Shown here: one piece after another, positions 29,901-37,771 of the stretch
Numbering within the stretch: position 1 is the stretch's first letter
How the letters are laid out: each line of letters begins with the position of its first letter
Assembly: GCA_031268535.1 (NCBI GenBank)
Contig: JAIRXB010000008.1
Span: 1 to 57,518 of the forward strand
DNA from: Puniceicoccales bacterium
Lineage (GTDB): Bacteria > Verrucomicrobiota > Verrucomicrobiia > Opitutales > JAIRLM01
Reading direction: 5' to 3'
DNA length: 57,518 bases
Notes under the pieces: generated by a model
Seen by the model: only the letters and a program-made list of their open reading frames with translations
The model's database searches: none
What the model was told of the DNA's origin: nothing
Translations under genes and position numbers: made by a program

Positions 29901-32900
29901 TGGTGGAGGTGGCCGCCAATGTCAGTTATCGCCCTGAGTTGGCTGGAGCTATTATTGGAGGCTTTCACGACGCTTTTAAATATTTGATCGATGGTGTAAT
30001 TATCGTCGGCGATTACTATGTCAGTTAGCCGTTCGCCGATATTGATGCCTTCGGAGTCAGTTACCGGATCTCCGACCATCACGGAGCGCAATTTTTCTTC
30101 ATGGGTTGGAACATCTGGGAACATTTCATCAAAAGTTGGAACCCATTTCCACGGCAACCCAGGTGTTCCGGTGAATGCGGTAACTTCGTGGAAATGCGGA
30201 AGCATTGCCGTTGGTCGAGTTTCCCTTGACCGTCCCGGCGACTTTATGCAGGCCGCAATAAAATTGCGCACGAGTTTGATGGATAGGAAGGGATACTTCT
30301 TAAAGAGTGCGCAAGCTTTTTTGTATGTTTCTTCCGGTTTGCCGCACGCCTCGCTCAGTGTTATTGCGCCGCCAGCACCCGCCCCTACGACCGCAATGGC
30401 AGCTGCGAATAGCCTTCCTGAAGGCGAATCATCTATTGATTTTACTTCATCGTCTCGCTGCTGTTCTGTGAGTGCGGCCCGCCTCGAATTATCTACGTAT
30501 TTCATCCAAACGCCAAATGGCACGCCAACATTCAGGGCGAGTTGGTAAAGTAGCGGTATTGATGTGCCAAGAAACGCGAATTCCGATCGAGTCGGTAAGC
30601 CTTCCTTGTAGACGCGAAGGGCGGCCCCGTCGGGCCCCTCCCCGTAGGACACGCCGGCCGTCTTTGCTAGGCAGCGCGGGAGTTCGACGCTTACCATTCC
30701 GCGAAGAAGTGCAATTTCATTTGTCAGCTGAGACATTTTCCCGCCGTCTGCCGCAACTTGCCGGAAGGCCGTGTCGATTGCCCAGCCTCTATAGGTCGTG
30801 GTGGGATTCCTCAAAACGGATTGTAGATCACTGACCCAACTATCATTCGATGGATCCGGTCGACCCGGATCGTCTGCCGGATATTCTTGAAAGTTATCAC
30901 TGCAAATGTAATTCAATAGGTCATCGACGCAGATCTCCAAATGATTTATTTTGACGTTTGGGTCTTCGGAGAAAACGATTCTGATCGTTGCTTTCGTGAA
31001 GTCGTCAGGGGCGTCGCCATCTCCCCTTACGTATTGTACGCCAACGTTGCTTCCGGCCGAAAAAACGTTGCGGGAAAAAATCTGCGCCAGCATAAATTTT
31101 CCAATCTGCCTGCCAACTTTTTCGTCGTAAACTTCTCTCGTCATGGCTGACTGCATGTTGTCTGTAAGTCTAACTGTTTTGCGCACGTCAGCTAGATCTG
31201 CTCCAGAAATGCTCCATTTCGCTTTGGCTGCTCCACGTGGTGGCTCTGCAAATTTTCCGTCTATCATCGGCCCATCGGCGTACACATCAAAATCAACTTC
31301 CGCTTTAGCCGAATCTGACGCTAGAGCTTCGTAGGTGTGTTGGACGAAGTCGAAAATAAACGGAGGTACGTCAGAGGCGCCGCCGCTGTCAGCTGTGATT
31401 AGCGAACTCATTGGATCAAAGACTTTGTGCGCTTCATCTACGAACAGTCGCCCATGCTCTCTAAATGTTGCCAAAATTGCCGACAGATACGACAGGCGTT
31501 TGCGCGATCCGGCTAGGCCTCCAGAGGTGTTTGTCGAGTCGCTGAGTTGCTCCGCCAGTGTCGTAATTTCCATGACTATTCTATTCATCATGGCGTCATC
31601 GAGCAGGAGGATCGCTCCTCCGTCTTGCTGCGCATTTGTCACCGCATCATAGATGCTTCTCAAGATATGTTCGTCTTTTGTAAATGAGGAGAGCCAGTTT
31701 GGATCGCTGTCGGCTCCGGCGAGCGCTCCGAGATAAATTACATCTCCCATGCTGGCAAATGAGTCGCAGAGGTCTTTCCATACGGACTGAAGCGTGCTTA
31801 GCGGCACGACCACTATGGCAAGTTCGCCCCTGGCATTTGCGAATGCGGCGCCGCCTGGAGTCATTATTTTCGTTTTGCCGCCACCCATAACGGTTGGCAC
31901 AATGCGGCCTTCTGGGCCTCCGAGAGCCTCGCGAGTAGTGTCGCCAGTCACATGGGAAATTGCTTGCGTCATCTGGAACAGTTGATCGTCGCGCAGCACA
32001 ATCCCCCCAGTTGCCTCCCATGCGAGTGCAACGATATGGATTGTGCTTCTGCTTTGATGCCAAACCGCATCCCTGGAGACCGCTTCCACTGGCGGCGGGT
32101 TGCCGCTTGCGGTGGCGGCTACAAAATTATAGGCGCAGAGCGCCAAAGCATAATCAATGGTCAGCGCAAAGATTTCTGCCGCTTTCGGCGGATTTTTCAT
32201 CAGCGCATAATTTAGGGAGCAGAGACGAGACATGTAGCGTGCAATGTTGTATTTGTTGGCATCTAGTTTTTGTTGTCCCACAAGAAGCATCAAGGGCAAA
32301 GCATCTTCGGCCGTTGGTTTTCGGAGTGTGGATGCAACTGGAATGTTATATCGAAGAGCATCATCTAGTGCTTTTTTCGCTCTAGCCAGATCGCTCCTTT
32401 TGTCGACTAAAAGTCTAGTGGCATCATCTTGCGTAGTGGTTAGGGGCTTCCTTGTGGCTGGCGCCCCGGCGTTAAATAGCAAATCGCGCTGAATCGCCCG
32501 CAAGTTTTTGAGCTTGACGCCCAACGAAGCTGCACTGTCGGCAAAAACTTTTTGCACTCCTTGGTTGGCCTCGTGCGTCGTAGCATCACGCGCACCTCTG
32601 ATTGCGTCGATGCCCCTGTTCGCATCCTCTAGGGAAGTCAAGCAGGTATCAATTCGCCTAATCACCTCTTGCGGACTTGCTTTGTTTTTCTTTCTCGACG
32701 ACAGCTTATCCCTAAGCACCGAATAATACTTCAGCGCACTGCCCACTGGCAGTTGCAGGCGCCAATCGACTTCGTAGTGCGACGTTTTGTCTGCGTATTG
32801 CTTCTGTTCCACGTCTACGTAGGATCTAAGGCGTCCGACAACTTTCTCTATTTCTGCGATCGGCATGGTTGCGAGTTTTTCCCCGCAGCTATCGCAGTAC

Positions 32901-35900
32901 ATTTGAAATTCCATAATCGTCTGTAGACGAGGCTTGCCGGCGTCGGTATTGGGAATTTTGCCTATTTCAGTGAAAAGTTCTCCGTAGAGTGCCATTGCGA
33001 GTGCATTTGGGCGCTCGCCGAAACGAGTCCTTGCTCGGCCAATGAACGCTGCGGCAGTTGCCAGTTTGTCGTTGTCTGCGAGGCCGCCGGTTGCGCGAAG
33101 TGCAAGAATAGCCAGTGCGAGCCAACCGGCAGGTCCGTCGCACCAGTATGTGTCTGGAATTGTGCTTAGATCTCTAGAGGTATGGCTTATGTTGATGATT
33201 TCATCGACATCTATGGCGCTGTTCCCGTCCTTGAAAAGATCGCCTGCGCGCAGCAGTAATTCGTATCGATTCGGCGAGCCGACATCTTTCAGTACGATGG
33301 CTTTCTCGAACGAAAAGAGTGGGTTGCGATTTTCACTGATTCCCGAAAGAACATTAGGCCTACTAATTTCCCTGGGGACCACCTCGAGGTTTGGATGTCC
33401 GGCCAGTATGAGCGCGTCGCGCTGGCCTGCTATCGCTGATGTATCTCGAACTCTCCCAACCTCAAAGCGCAATTCGCTTGTCGCATCGTATTTTAGGTTT
33501 CCGACATCGACACGCATTATGGCAAGTCTATTGCTTCCGCTCTCCATAGAGGCGGAGAGAACTATCCTTGGTTTACCATTTGCTGCACGTCCGGCAAACC
33601 CGTCAAAATAAGAAACTGCAGGATCTTCTGTGTTAGCTGCGACGACTATGGCGCGGTTTGGGCGCGCCGTGTCGCGCAAATCTCTAATGATAGTATCGCC
33701 ATTACTATTACTCTGGCACTCCAGCACGAAGTCCACCGTTGGATCGCCGCCGCCGCCTGCATCTCTTTTTGCGAAAAACACTCTTCGCAAGCTGTGTGCT
33801 CTTCCGTATGCGGCGTCATATGGCCTGCCATCGTCTGCGATAGGCATCCACATGTCGTAGGATCCGTCCGTGAGAGCCGCCGGCACCATGGAATTGTTGA
33901 TGCCAACATCTACTAAGTCTTTGGCGCCCCTGAGAAGACGCGTTTTTTTTGCACCACCAAAAATTGACGTTAGGCCCGGTTTTATGTCGTCGTCGTTGGC
34001 TAATTCCATTTGCACGTGCCACGGCTCAACTGTGCGATAGACATCCACGTAGACTCCGCTTTTCGCGTAGCGCGCATTGTGAAAGCGCACCATTGGGCCA
34101 ATCGAAGATAGTTCGACCTGATCTCTGCCGAAGCGCTCATAGTAGGCTGCTTCGCCACCATCGACCACGCCAAACCCTGCGGTGAACGGGTAGTTATTTT
34201 TTAGCAGCAGGCCCATCGCTACGCATCCGCCGAGCCCGTCAAACGTTTCTTTATCTTTACGTTTGTCGCTGCATATCCCCCATTCCGGGAAGTAGCTAGT
34301 ACCGCCAATTCGCGGAGCATAAAAATGCATTTGGGGATAGCTGCTATAAGCAGCCGCAAGTTTAGCATGACTGGAATAACCGCTCTCTAGGTTTAGAAGT
34401 GGCGGATAGCCTGGATAATCGTTTGGGCGTAATAATTTTAGCGAAAGAGCAGCCTCTGTGCCAGCCACTATGCGATCAATGCAGCATGGGCAGCATGCAT
34501 CGGCGACTTGGCAGATTTTTTCTGGCAGTGACGCAATAAAGAGCGACATGCTCGGACTCAGCCGTTGCGGATCCTGCGATCGCAAATAAAACAAAGAAAA
34601 AAGAACTTGCTCAATGTCAATCATCCAATAATTTGCCACGCATCTTATGTAGCGGTGATCCATTGAGCATATGCCATAGCCTCTGACAAGATGTCTGTCT
34701 GCAGTATCGCCGACAACTACGTCGGCCGAACAGCTATCGCCTATTGCGGCCTGCATGATTATCGAGTTTTTCTTTGCGAAAAATATTTGAATATGCATGC
34801 GGTGCAGCGCCAACCGCTGGTTGAACGATAATGCCGTGGCTCTGCCTTCTTGCATTACGGCCGAGTCCGTCCTTAAGGAAGAATTGACCCCAAACGGGCT
34901 GATGTGGAATGGACCACCAGTAGCGTCTGGTCCGTTAAAATTTGTGTTGGTTAGCAGCAAGGCATGGACGAATTCTTCGCGTTCGCATATCGTTGTTTTC
35001 TTCGCAAAACTGTCGCGGCGCAAACTAACCCACGACATCCCATCAGCTTTTCGGAGCGTGTTTGGTCCCGGCATGAATGCCTTAAAGTCTTGGTCTATGG
35101 AATCATAGCAGGGCTGTTCTACGGCGTTGAGAAATTCCGCCACATTGGTCAGCGCTTCGACATCTATGCCTGCCGCGGTTTTTCTGGGCGGATTTTTATG
35201 CGCCATCAGCAGCCGCCTGTCCCAGTCGACATCGTAATGTTCTGCGCCAAACTCGCGGAGAGCGATATTCCACATGTATTTGCAGGCGATTGTCATGGCT
35301 TCTTGGTTTGAGGCCCACTCTTGCGCGATTCTGTTGTTTACCTCGCCATTTTGGGTGTTCACGATTACGCGCTGCACTTCCCTTAGTGTGGAAACAAACA
35401 GTTGGCTTGGGCTTCCGTTCGCATTCTGTCGAAAACAGCCAATGTTTTTTGCTACGTCATGTATGAAACTGACAGTCCCCATGGAGCGCGGCTGCGTATG
35501 AAAACTAGCCGGAAGGACTGTTCCGCTGACCTCTTGGCTCTCTACGTAACTTGACAAGTAAAAGCTGTCGTATGGGAGCGGACTCAGCGCTAGCTCGGTG
35601 CATAAAGTGGACTGCCATGACTGAATGTCTTCCGATGCAATATTTAGCGTCGCCGCTGGGACGACGTCGACTGCGGTTATCGCCAATCTGGCTATGACGT
35701 TATCAACGTTCGTGAATCTACGGTCCACAAGAAAGCCAGGATTGGGACCTGTCTCATTTTTTAAGCCCGTTAGATTTATCATTCCGGACGCTAGCAGTTC
35801 GGCCACCCATCGCATTTTCCAATCATCAGCCTTGCTTGCGTCGAACTCTCGATACGCAAGACGCCCGCCGGCTGCTTGTAGTGCATTGCTGCCTACGATA

Positions 35901-37555
35901 ATGCAGTTGAGACGATTGCCGATGGTGTCTATGGTCTCTCTGTGACTGGTGGTATCCAATTCCAGGAACGCAACCCCTGATCGCGTCCGCCTGACCGCAT
36001 CTTTTGGGGCTGTGGCGCTATGTATCTCCGTGCATCCCTCAACTTGAATTGTAGTGTTTCGTATGATGCGCAGAATTGTACCATCAAGCGTTCCAATGTT
36101 GGCGCCTGAGCCGAACACTTTGCGGTATGCGTCAAAGTCTGTATGGCAACCATGCTCACTGCGGACAGCCATGAGGCGTAGTTTTGTGCGAAGTAGCGTC
36201 ATTTCCTGTTCCGAGAAATATTTCGCAGTGTCCGAAAGGCATCCGATAATGGACAAAAGATCTATGTAGCTGCATCGGTCTTTTTTATTACTGCTGCATA
36301 TCGGAAGATCGAATTTGTTGCAGGCTTCTGCCATGTTCGCATATGCAGCCGCCGCGACCTTGACTGAAGTAAATCGTTTTCTGGGTTTATCGAATGTGTA
36401 CTCAATGGACGATTCGCCAGTTAAAGTCATCTTCAATGCGCGCACAAAATCCATTTCGTGCTGTTCCTTCATTGCCGCCGATGAATTGCGGGCCGCAATG
36501 GCCATTTGGGCTAAACTCGATACCGTTTCGACCGGAGCGCCACCAGTAGGTGTCGGCTTGGCAAAGATTGTCGTGAGGAATCTCCATTCTGGACCTGACG
36601 TTATGCCATCTTGAGTTACCCCGGTGTCCAACTGCTGTTGGGTTCTCGAAAAAGTGCGGTGCTTCGCTATGGTCGAGCTGTCGTCTGTTTCAGGCAGCAA
36701 GCTGCCAGTAGCGCCAGCGGCCGGCAGATATTTTCGGAAGTCTGCGCGGTTGAGTTTTACGTCTATGTCTTCCGCATTCCGTCTAAGCTCATCACTTGCG
36801 CCCACCTCTCTGGACGCACTTCCTATGGCCGTTTCCGCTTGATATAGAAACGTGATTTCCTTAGCAAAAGTGTCCACTTTCAGACCTCTTGCTAGACGCT
36901 TCGTTGTTGCGGTGTAGACTTCATTGAACCTTTGGCACAAAAGCATATTCCATGCATCCTGTAGCAGCGCTCGCGGTGTTTTGTTTGCAGGGTTTGCGGC
37001 ATCAGCACGGCTGATGCCTTCCGATGACAGTATGGAGTTTATGGCGCCGCGAACAAATGTCGCATTGTCCGCGCCTCCGTCGTACGCATCGCCCCTGAAA
37101 TCTCCTTCGCATAGGGCTGCGCCCCACGGACTGCCGCCCATCGCCGGATTAAGCGTTTCACCATTAAACGTGGTGGCGGTGGGTGCGATGCATGCTCCGC
37201 GATTAGTCCAAAAATATAGCTTCCAACTGACGAGGCCATTAACGCTCTTATGCACCAGGCATGTGTTGTCTGACCAAATAAGTATGGGGTCACCTTTGAT
37301 GGATTTGCTGTGTCTATTGTTGAGCATTGAGCCGAAAATGTTTAGCACGCTTGCGATTGCTTGCGCGCAGTTTTTTTGGCTTGGCTGCGCCGCAGCAGTC
37401 CCGAGAGTAGCGGTGATCGTTGTTTTGAGTGTTTCGAAAAGACTTTGAGCTGTTGGAGGCGCGCCTTCAGCAGCTGCCTTTTTACCTTTGTCGGCTATTG
37501 CTAGGGCTCCGATGTCGCTAAAAGAATAGAGGCTGCTCCCTGGCGCAACTACCAT
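20999..37555 (-). CDS. Giant 5518-aa protein with central helicase-like ATPase
   Basis: One intact 16.6-kb frame, roughly 600 kDa. Residues 1-1800 are unassigned. A SF2-like motor follows: Walker A 1890-1895 (MGGGKT) after RIVPTV, then AIVVVPLSTLQ; motif II D2040-E-A-H2043 (LFVDEAHKVF); FTGTPG near 2460; TGFDIP with D2643; and NQAAMRARK with Q2667 and R2671/R2673, comparable to motif VI. The layout recalls the very large DUF3638-type proteins of Legionellales and chlamydiae, but that match is by eye only. Residues about 2929-2950 are an EVEVEV/EQEQEQ tract. The last 2500 residues are helical repeats with units such as YTGSKGVLESI (3995), YGTGKQVASI (4060) and HGTIQQLNSL (5299), shared with the 2651-aa protein. 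No signal peptide or membrane segment. It is bounded by convergent and divergent neighbours, so it is transcribed alone. Confidence 0.88.
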   Translation of the reverse strand: MVVAPGSSLYSFSDIGALAIADKGKKAAAEGAPPTAQSLFETLKTTITATLGTAAAQPSQKNCAQAIASVLNIFGSMLNNRHSKSIKGDPILIWSDNTCLVHKSVNGLVSWKLYFWTNRGACIAPTATTFNGETLNPAMGGSPWGAALCEGDFRGDAYDGGADNATFVRGAINSILSSEGISRADAANPANKTPRALLQDAWNMLLCQRFNEVYTATTKRLARGLKVDTFAKEITFLYQAETAIGSASREVGASDELRRNAEDIDVKLNRADFRKYLPAAGATGSLLPETDDSSTIAKHRTFSRTQQQLDTGVTQDGITSGPEWRFLTTIFAKPTPTGGAPVETVSSLAQMAIAARNSSAAMKEQHEMDFVRALKMTLTGESSIEYTFDKPRKRFTSVKVAAAAYANMAEACNKFDLPICSSNKKDRCSYIDLLSIIGCLSDTAKYFSEQEMTLLRTKLRLMAVRSEHGCHTDFDAYRKVFGSGANIGTLDGTILRIIRNTTIQVEGCTEIHSATAPKDAVRRTRSGVAFLELDTTSHRETIDTIGNRLNCIIVGSNALQAAGGRLAYREFDASKADDWKMRWVAELLASGMINLTGLKNETGPNPGFLVDRRFTNVDNVIARLAITAVDVVPAATLNIASEDIQSWQSTLCTELALSPLPYDSFYLSSYVESQEVSGTVLPASFHTQPRSMGTVSFIHDVAKNIGCFRQNANGSPSQLFVSTLREVQRVIVNTQNGEVNNRIAQEWASNQEAMTIACKYMWNIALREFGAEHYDVDWDRRLLMAHKNPPRKTAAGIDVEALTNVAEFLNAVEQPCYDSIDQDFKAFMPGPNTLRKADGMSWVSLRRDSFAKKTTICEREEFVHALLLTNTNFNGPDATGGPFHISPFGVNSSLRTDSAVMQEGRATALSFNQRLALHRMHIQIFFAKKNSIIMQAAIGDSCSADVVVGDTADRHLVRGYGICSMDHRYIRCVANYWMIDIEQVLFSLFYLRSQDPQRLSPSMSLFIASLPEKICQVADACCPCCIDRIVAGTEAALSLKLLRPNDYPGYPPLLNLESGYSSHAKLAAAYSSYPQMHFYAPRIGGTSYFPEWGICSDKRKDKETFDGLGGCVAMGLLLKNNYPFTAGFGVVDGGEAAYYERFGRDQVELSSIGPMVRFHNARYAKSGVYVDVYRTVEPWHVQMELANDDDIKPGLTSIFGGAKKTRLLRGAKDLVDVGINNSMVPAALTDGSYDMWMPIADDGRPYDAAYGRAHSLRRVFFAKRDAGGGGDPTVDFVLECQSNSNGDTIIRDLRDTARPNRAIVVAANTEDPAVSYFDGFAGRAANGKPRIVLSASMESGSNRLAIMRVDVGNLKYDATSELRFEVGRVRDTSAIAGQRDALILAGHPNLEVVPREISRPNVLSGISENRNPLFSFEKAIVLKDVGSPNRYELLLRAGDLFKDGNSAIDVDEIINISHTSRDLSTIPDTYWCDGPAGWLALAILALRATGGLADNDKLATAAAFIGRARTRFGERPNALAMALYGELFTEIGKIPNTDAGKPRLQTIMEFQMYCDSCGEKLATMPIAEIEKVVGRLRSYVDVEQKQYADKTSHYEVDWRLQLPVGSALKYYSVLRDKLSSRKKNKASPQEVIRRIDTCLTSLEDANRGIDAIRGARDATTHEANQGVQKVFADSAASLGVKLKNLRAIQRDLLFNAGAPATRKPLTTTQDDATRLLVDKRSDLARAKKALDDALRYNIPVASTLRKPTAEDALPLMLLVGQQKLDANKYNIARYMSRLCSLNYALMKNPPKAAEIFALTIDYALALCAYNFVAATASGNPPPVEAVSRDAVWHQSRSTIHIVALAWEATGGIVLRDDQLFQMTQAISHVTGDTTREALGGPEGRIVPTVMGGGKTKIMTPGGAAFANARGELAIVVVPLSTLQSVWKDLCDSFASMGDVIYLGALAGADSDPNWLSSFTKDEHILRSIYDAVTNAQQDGGAILLLDDAMMNRIVMEITTLAEQLSDSTNTSGGLAGSRKRLSYLSAILATFREHGRLFVDEAHKVFDPMSSLITADSGGASDVPPFIFDFVQHTYEALASDSAKAEVDFDVYADGPMIDGKFAEPPRGAAKAKWSISGADLADVRKTVRLTDNMQSAMTREVYDEKVGRQIGKFMLAQIFSRNVFSAGSNVGVQYVRGDGDAPDDFTKATIRIVFSEDPNVKINHLEICVDDLLNYICSDNFQEYPADDPGRPDPSNDSWVSDLQSVLRNPTTTYRGWAIDTAFRQVAADGGKMSQLTNEIALLRGMVSVELPRCLAKTAGVSYGEGPDGAALRVYKEGLPTRSEFAFLGTSIPLLYQLALNVGVPFGVWMKYVDNSRRAALTEQQRDDEVKSIDDSPSGRLFAAAIAVVGAGAGGAITLSEACGKPEETYKKACALFKKYPFLSIKLVRNFIAACIKSPGRSRETRPTAMLPHFHEVTAFTGTPGLPWKWVPTFDEMFPDVPTHEEKLRSVMVGDPVTDSEGINIGERLTDIVIADDNYTIDQIFKSVVKASNNSSSQLRAITDIGGHLHQIAASLARQKGKSDPDPGFELAIAARTAMANLGRAGLNVIFEGKDLRRYMLKDGSITPQPFAGSGQVIHDKFGTSPSNTLVICTQVMCTGFDIPMGTGVNVVVPHLGDTTTSSANQAAMRARKIFESNGQQIGIVLLPDFIGKMIGNQDAPIAEQKRGSLTLAAARSMSKTELGKHVVATLACNEREITKKQAAMATSAELNKIIANLVTLAVVDTFSDAQSLVSSDESSLAALNGIKGYLSALSPFLSDTHDYEPASIYFGSKQQISQSVKAFELAASIYKRAWRALLEEGVDDGQTLKFKEGFLKRAQAIISMCAKAEGLKCVRKGTHVTAEKSDIAMAIENFKHGEYEFVTDGNANERSIGIIETNKTGSADSGDIEVEVEVEVETEQEQEQEQEQENEYNDLCAILPGNPIDLCQYWSAGQTNGLSARDLWQVQQAPIGGGNQQRNRNKLFRNANVGQNAGRATLHTSMPMRRLIEMSADAIQWAENKPLASAERYMEYRGIFGQDAIRASLNFAVSHENIIPIVHSCHSEMRYAACYWDDETTRWTTVLLREDESKCIRDGHMGAGQIKNFVIVDCSTGKSVAAAADNKEFDRALANYRAEFDKAMLHVRLLHAILHGDARTVAKLGTQYGEIVEWCGGDVGLAVRFLKICIFAISKSAIDYSTNAKRQGAMLDIAQNDRVINTGFQVTREMLDMVGPGLREQITATRFGENSSSGLATLVGLDLSKKSKDGTQIFSNSTTAAILLAAAASGHLDDAKAALVRRSGEGVPYAKNAMEAIARSQKTSNPQNAQLYRAALTRIHLSPSDETRFFSEKTDDSDSTHRVEKIRLFNDYSPDAFDTLNFSIEAKAQIFSDPAYVEELAVDQIRKAQSSSQIFAAMLRCGSSELLARMSDKQLLSTPAQRAIFPQGSPTDNSKAEEIVAVLLDASAADGETTGNREATLANLLRYDQGTNRRWTAAVKRVLTPDRLKQIGNTDLLINLFVKKEFMDLFAEAHDARRKLTNIYLSELSVDDVDRMDDEVVKKFGAEIRHLLTPGKVLKLIQQGAGTHADLLDKGRFDYYDQTVDLACADLTYPGESTASDDFCRLLQILIGDESFNVDLLTDKQLELLFHHALNAQHNISGFKPMTLPSKGRRVTATFNTPKGTPLLDYLAESLTVSRIEAITSKDAYATVAVLLFKGRFVDGDDNSRAICNLAPQLGILGAKVVESCHSGINDGIMSFSWIREVIGNQAHTDNVDAIAEWFGDQFGALNLASIICGFSDAKLNSSTGCGHAAFAVRLLAPTKQLTFNFDDGADYSATQSLYEVAFANFRRTFSYDASNPDIGGVTANARLLEDALTSVMTRDIATSKGDRIMEQDATGARPILARAKNFGNWLMSYDRPMAHTDLNDAQTGIKTAWDDSVKYPWLAMIRESIIGDIRSKTDGKVSPFVALGAIIYTGSKGVLESITDREISAIIDTIKDYNDGGDKEHLDSTLTAIHTIDPALIGSLKKDAPVLKLLVRYGTGKQVASIDPAAIFEMPHSVWKEREDASRAIETLAGDDGEALKALAGAISTLATIEFIKGRISTLESEGRGASKNCSALRQCLAAIVHSASGGSTAREVRIFLTHAIADSPDDKDRLRNAIERDDFYAMDLDCRVAALRALAIVHPADNEEERRLAINGIVTDLYNTLARADPSKKDKLDFTVSAILSEKSNATKLFGDDAIEVKAIPIIDSLREECEAAINAIPDKNKNIARITYALSSTIAKKIAELATAAGKQAETESCAFMLGCANLIAKAISQGALDGEQFNRTWNRYAEFAVTRDNESVFFQIPEMRRCIQSTGMHSTSDIARVLSQLAIADGSSSSADESKQLAAAAKSLETFASATESGKAREKFDKAIHQIAKTDSPEPTIDFGAEAMKGSRDAVLFEEGGFKIDVKQWRSLCSKAKKRIYCEFLNEDAPSDNDVAADLLNRYMDGSISLITIISVAIAENKSAHDQFATQMSAYIKTDGNSIHGESEADEASRRIFGYVVPHMTARRLCLGAAARLITNASAALASAVTEADASANFAAELLTSIDYEQIDNPLYQGVKVDENGQTMPLPTIMFSSGMLPGIVAALKRISEANRAPDGGSDQGGIDTYFRILARSLECGAPISIFPAKDAVDAFRKGICYLVSIDLLTAKYFSAKNAAVGKIAEGLVAEVKRKSSELIALDGAGTTTGDTQAVALSEEIYVAKQALLQLASAAGEEDATNVLDQVKVLEVANTHMLQGEYGELYIAVAMKNPAKIANGYPPLRVIEDISLKREEIKRKWGALILSNLTAENLSELDIAKWCTKSECFIGDSLANLLTSSQPKEVTALLSKLGMTTCTNECISAAFLGAFARLSNIAKPTAQETNALAELKTVIDTRFEDATQSDSDNKGFGSNELGLAAIGNLTPATVASLPVSTIAYIGAHLRAGQLSHVSDSALAECARTNKAGFQSFNVDAVTALESGYSTAAGRATAILTSGSLKQLTSIENTNPVAGAVKFSIDDATKSETLMQRYGSLSTGEAATSVVDNTIVFDALLQTGNPDIQRKILRLHALEKLFPATASIQTQSPESLCAVSATLVNEYATLIEKKKNELERGKATGGRRARLPASSSSDTTTLQAEIALYTRALTAITLRILSGGNPANIAGLGEKALSIAFSAAWASKDPTGDDSANNITAAIKDNPHMRKITTEALADIMKSKVSRFIPPDVTVTNAGGTSSFDQQKLAAYVTHGTIQQLNSLGTIIDATSTHGSTHSCLHGALISKDLTSLPAAEKLKDKTMVRHVMAAFNSSTTANATQLQSWLAHTDETVIWNVVIDNVSDQNLPGGAKYIVQDDGIFSQFPTQMLCKDAIDILTTLRSAVSPAAAQLNEQQIMALAMLLDLEASYCANDEKRLKAMRDIYGGLAGHVKDLPKYITASAILALTEEGVKMTVAAAALQANVAAEDDDLDF
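28704..28768 (-). repeat. Low-complexity VE/QE-coding tract
   Basis: On the minus strand the sequence encodes alternating Glu with Val (EVEVEVEV) and then Glu with Gln (EQEQEQEQ). The Gln part is built from 6-base units. It lies just after the helicase-like motor of the giant protein, probably as a charged hinge or helix. The unit preserves the frame, so the length may vary between strains. Confidence 0.85.
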
Positions 37556-37564
37556 AATTTAATA

Positions 37565-37593
37565 AATAAAAGCAAGTTTGCCTTGGCGGTCAA
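37565..37593 (-). promoter_or_regulatory. Putative promoter of the 5518-aa gene
   Basis: Minus-strand TTGACC (37593-37588), a 17-base spacer and TTTATT (37570-37565). The predicted start site is only two or three bases before the ATG at 37555, and no ribosome binding site is visible, so translation may be leaderless. The -10 box is weak. Confidence 0.3.
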
Positions 37594-37771
37594 TCCTGAT
37601 TGAATGATCTCGCATAAGTTTTAAAAGCCTCCGTACGCCACCTATATTTCTAGCGCAGAGATTGATGGAGTGATTTTGAGCCGCATAAAAGTCCCATAAA
37701 AAGTAAAAAAACCACCGACGACTGGACATTTGCTCGCCAAATTGCCACAGTGTTGCGCCGTTGGAGGTGGA

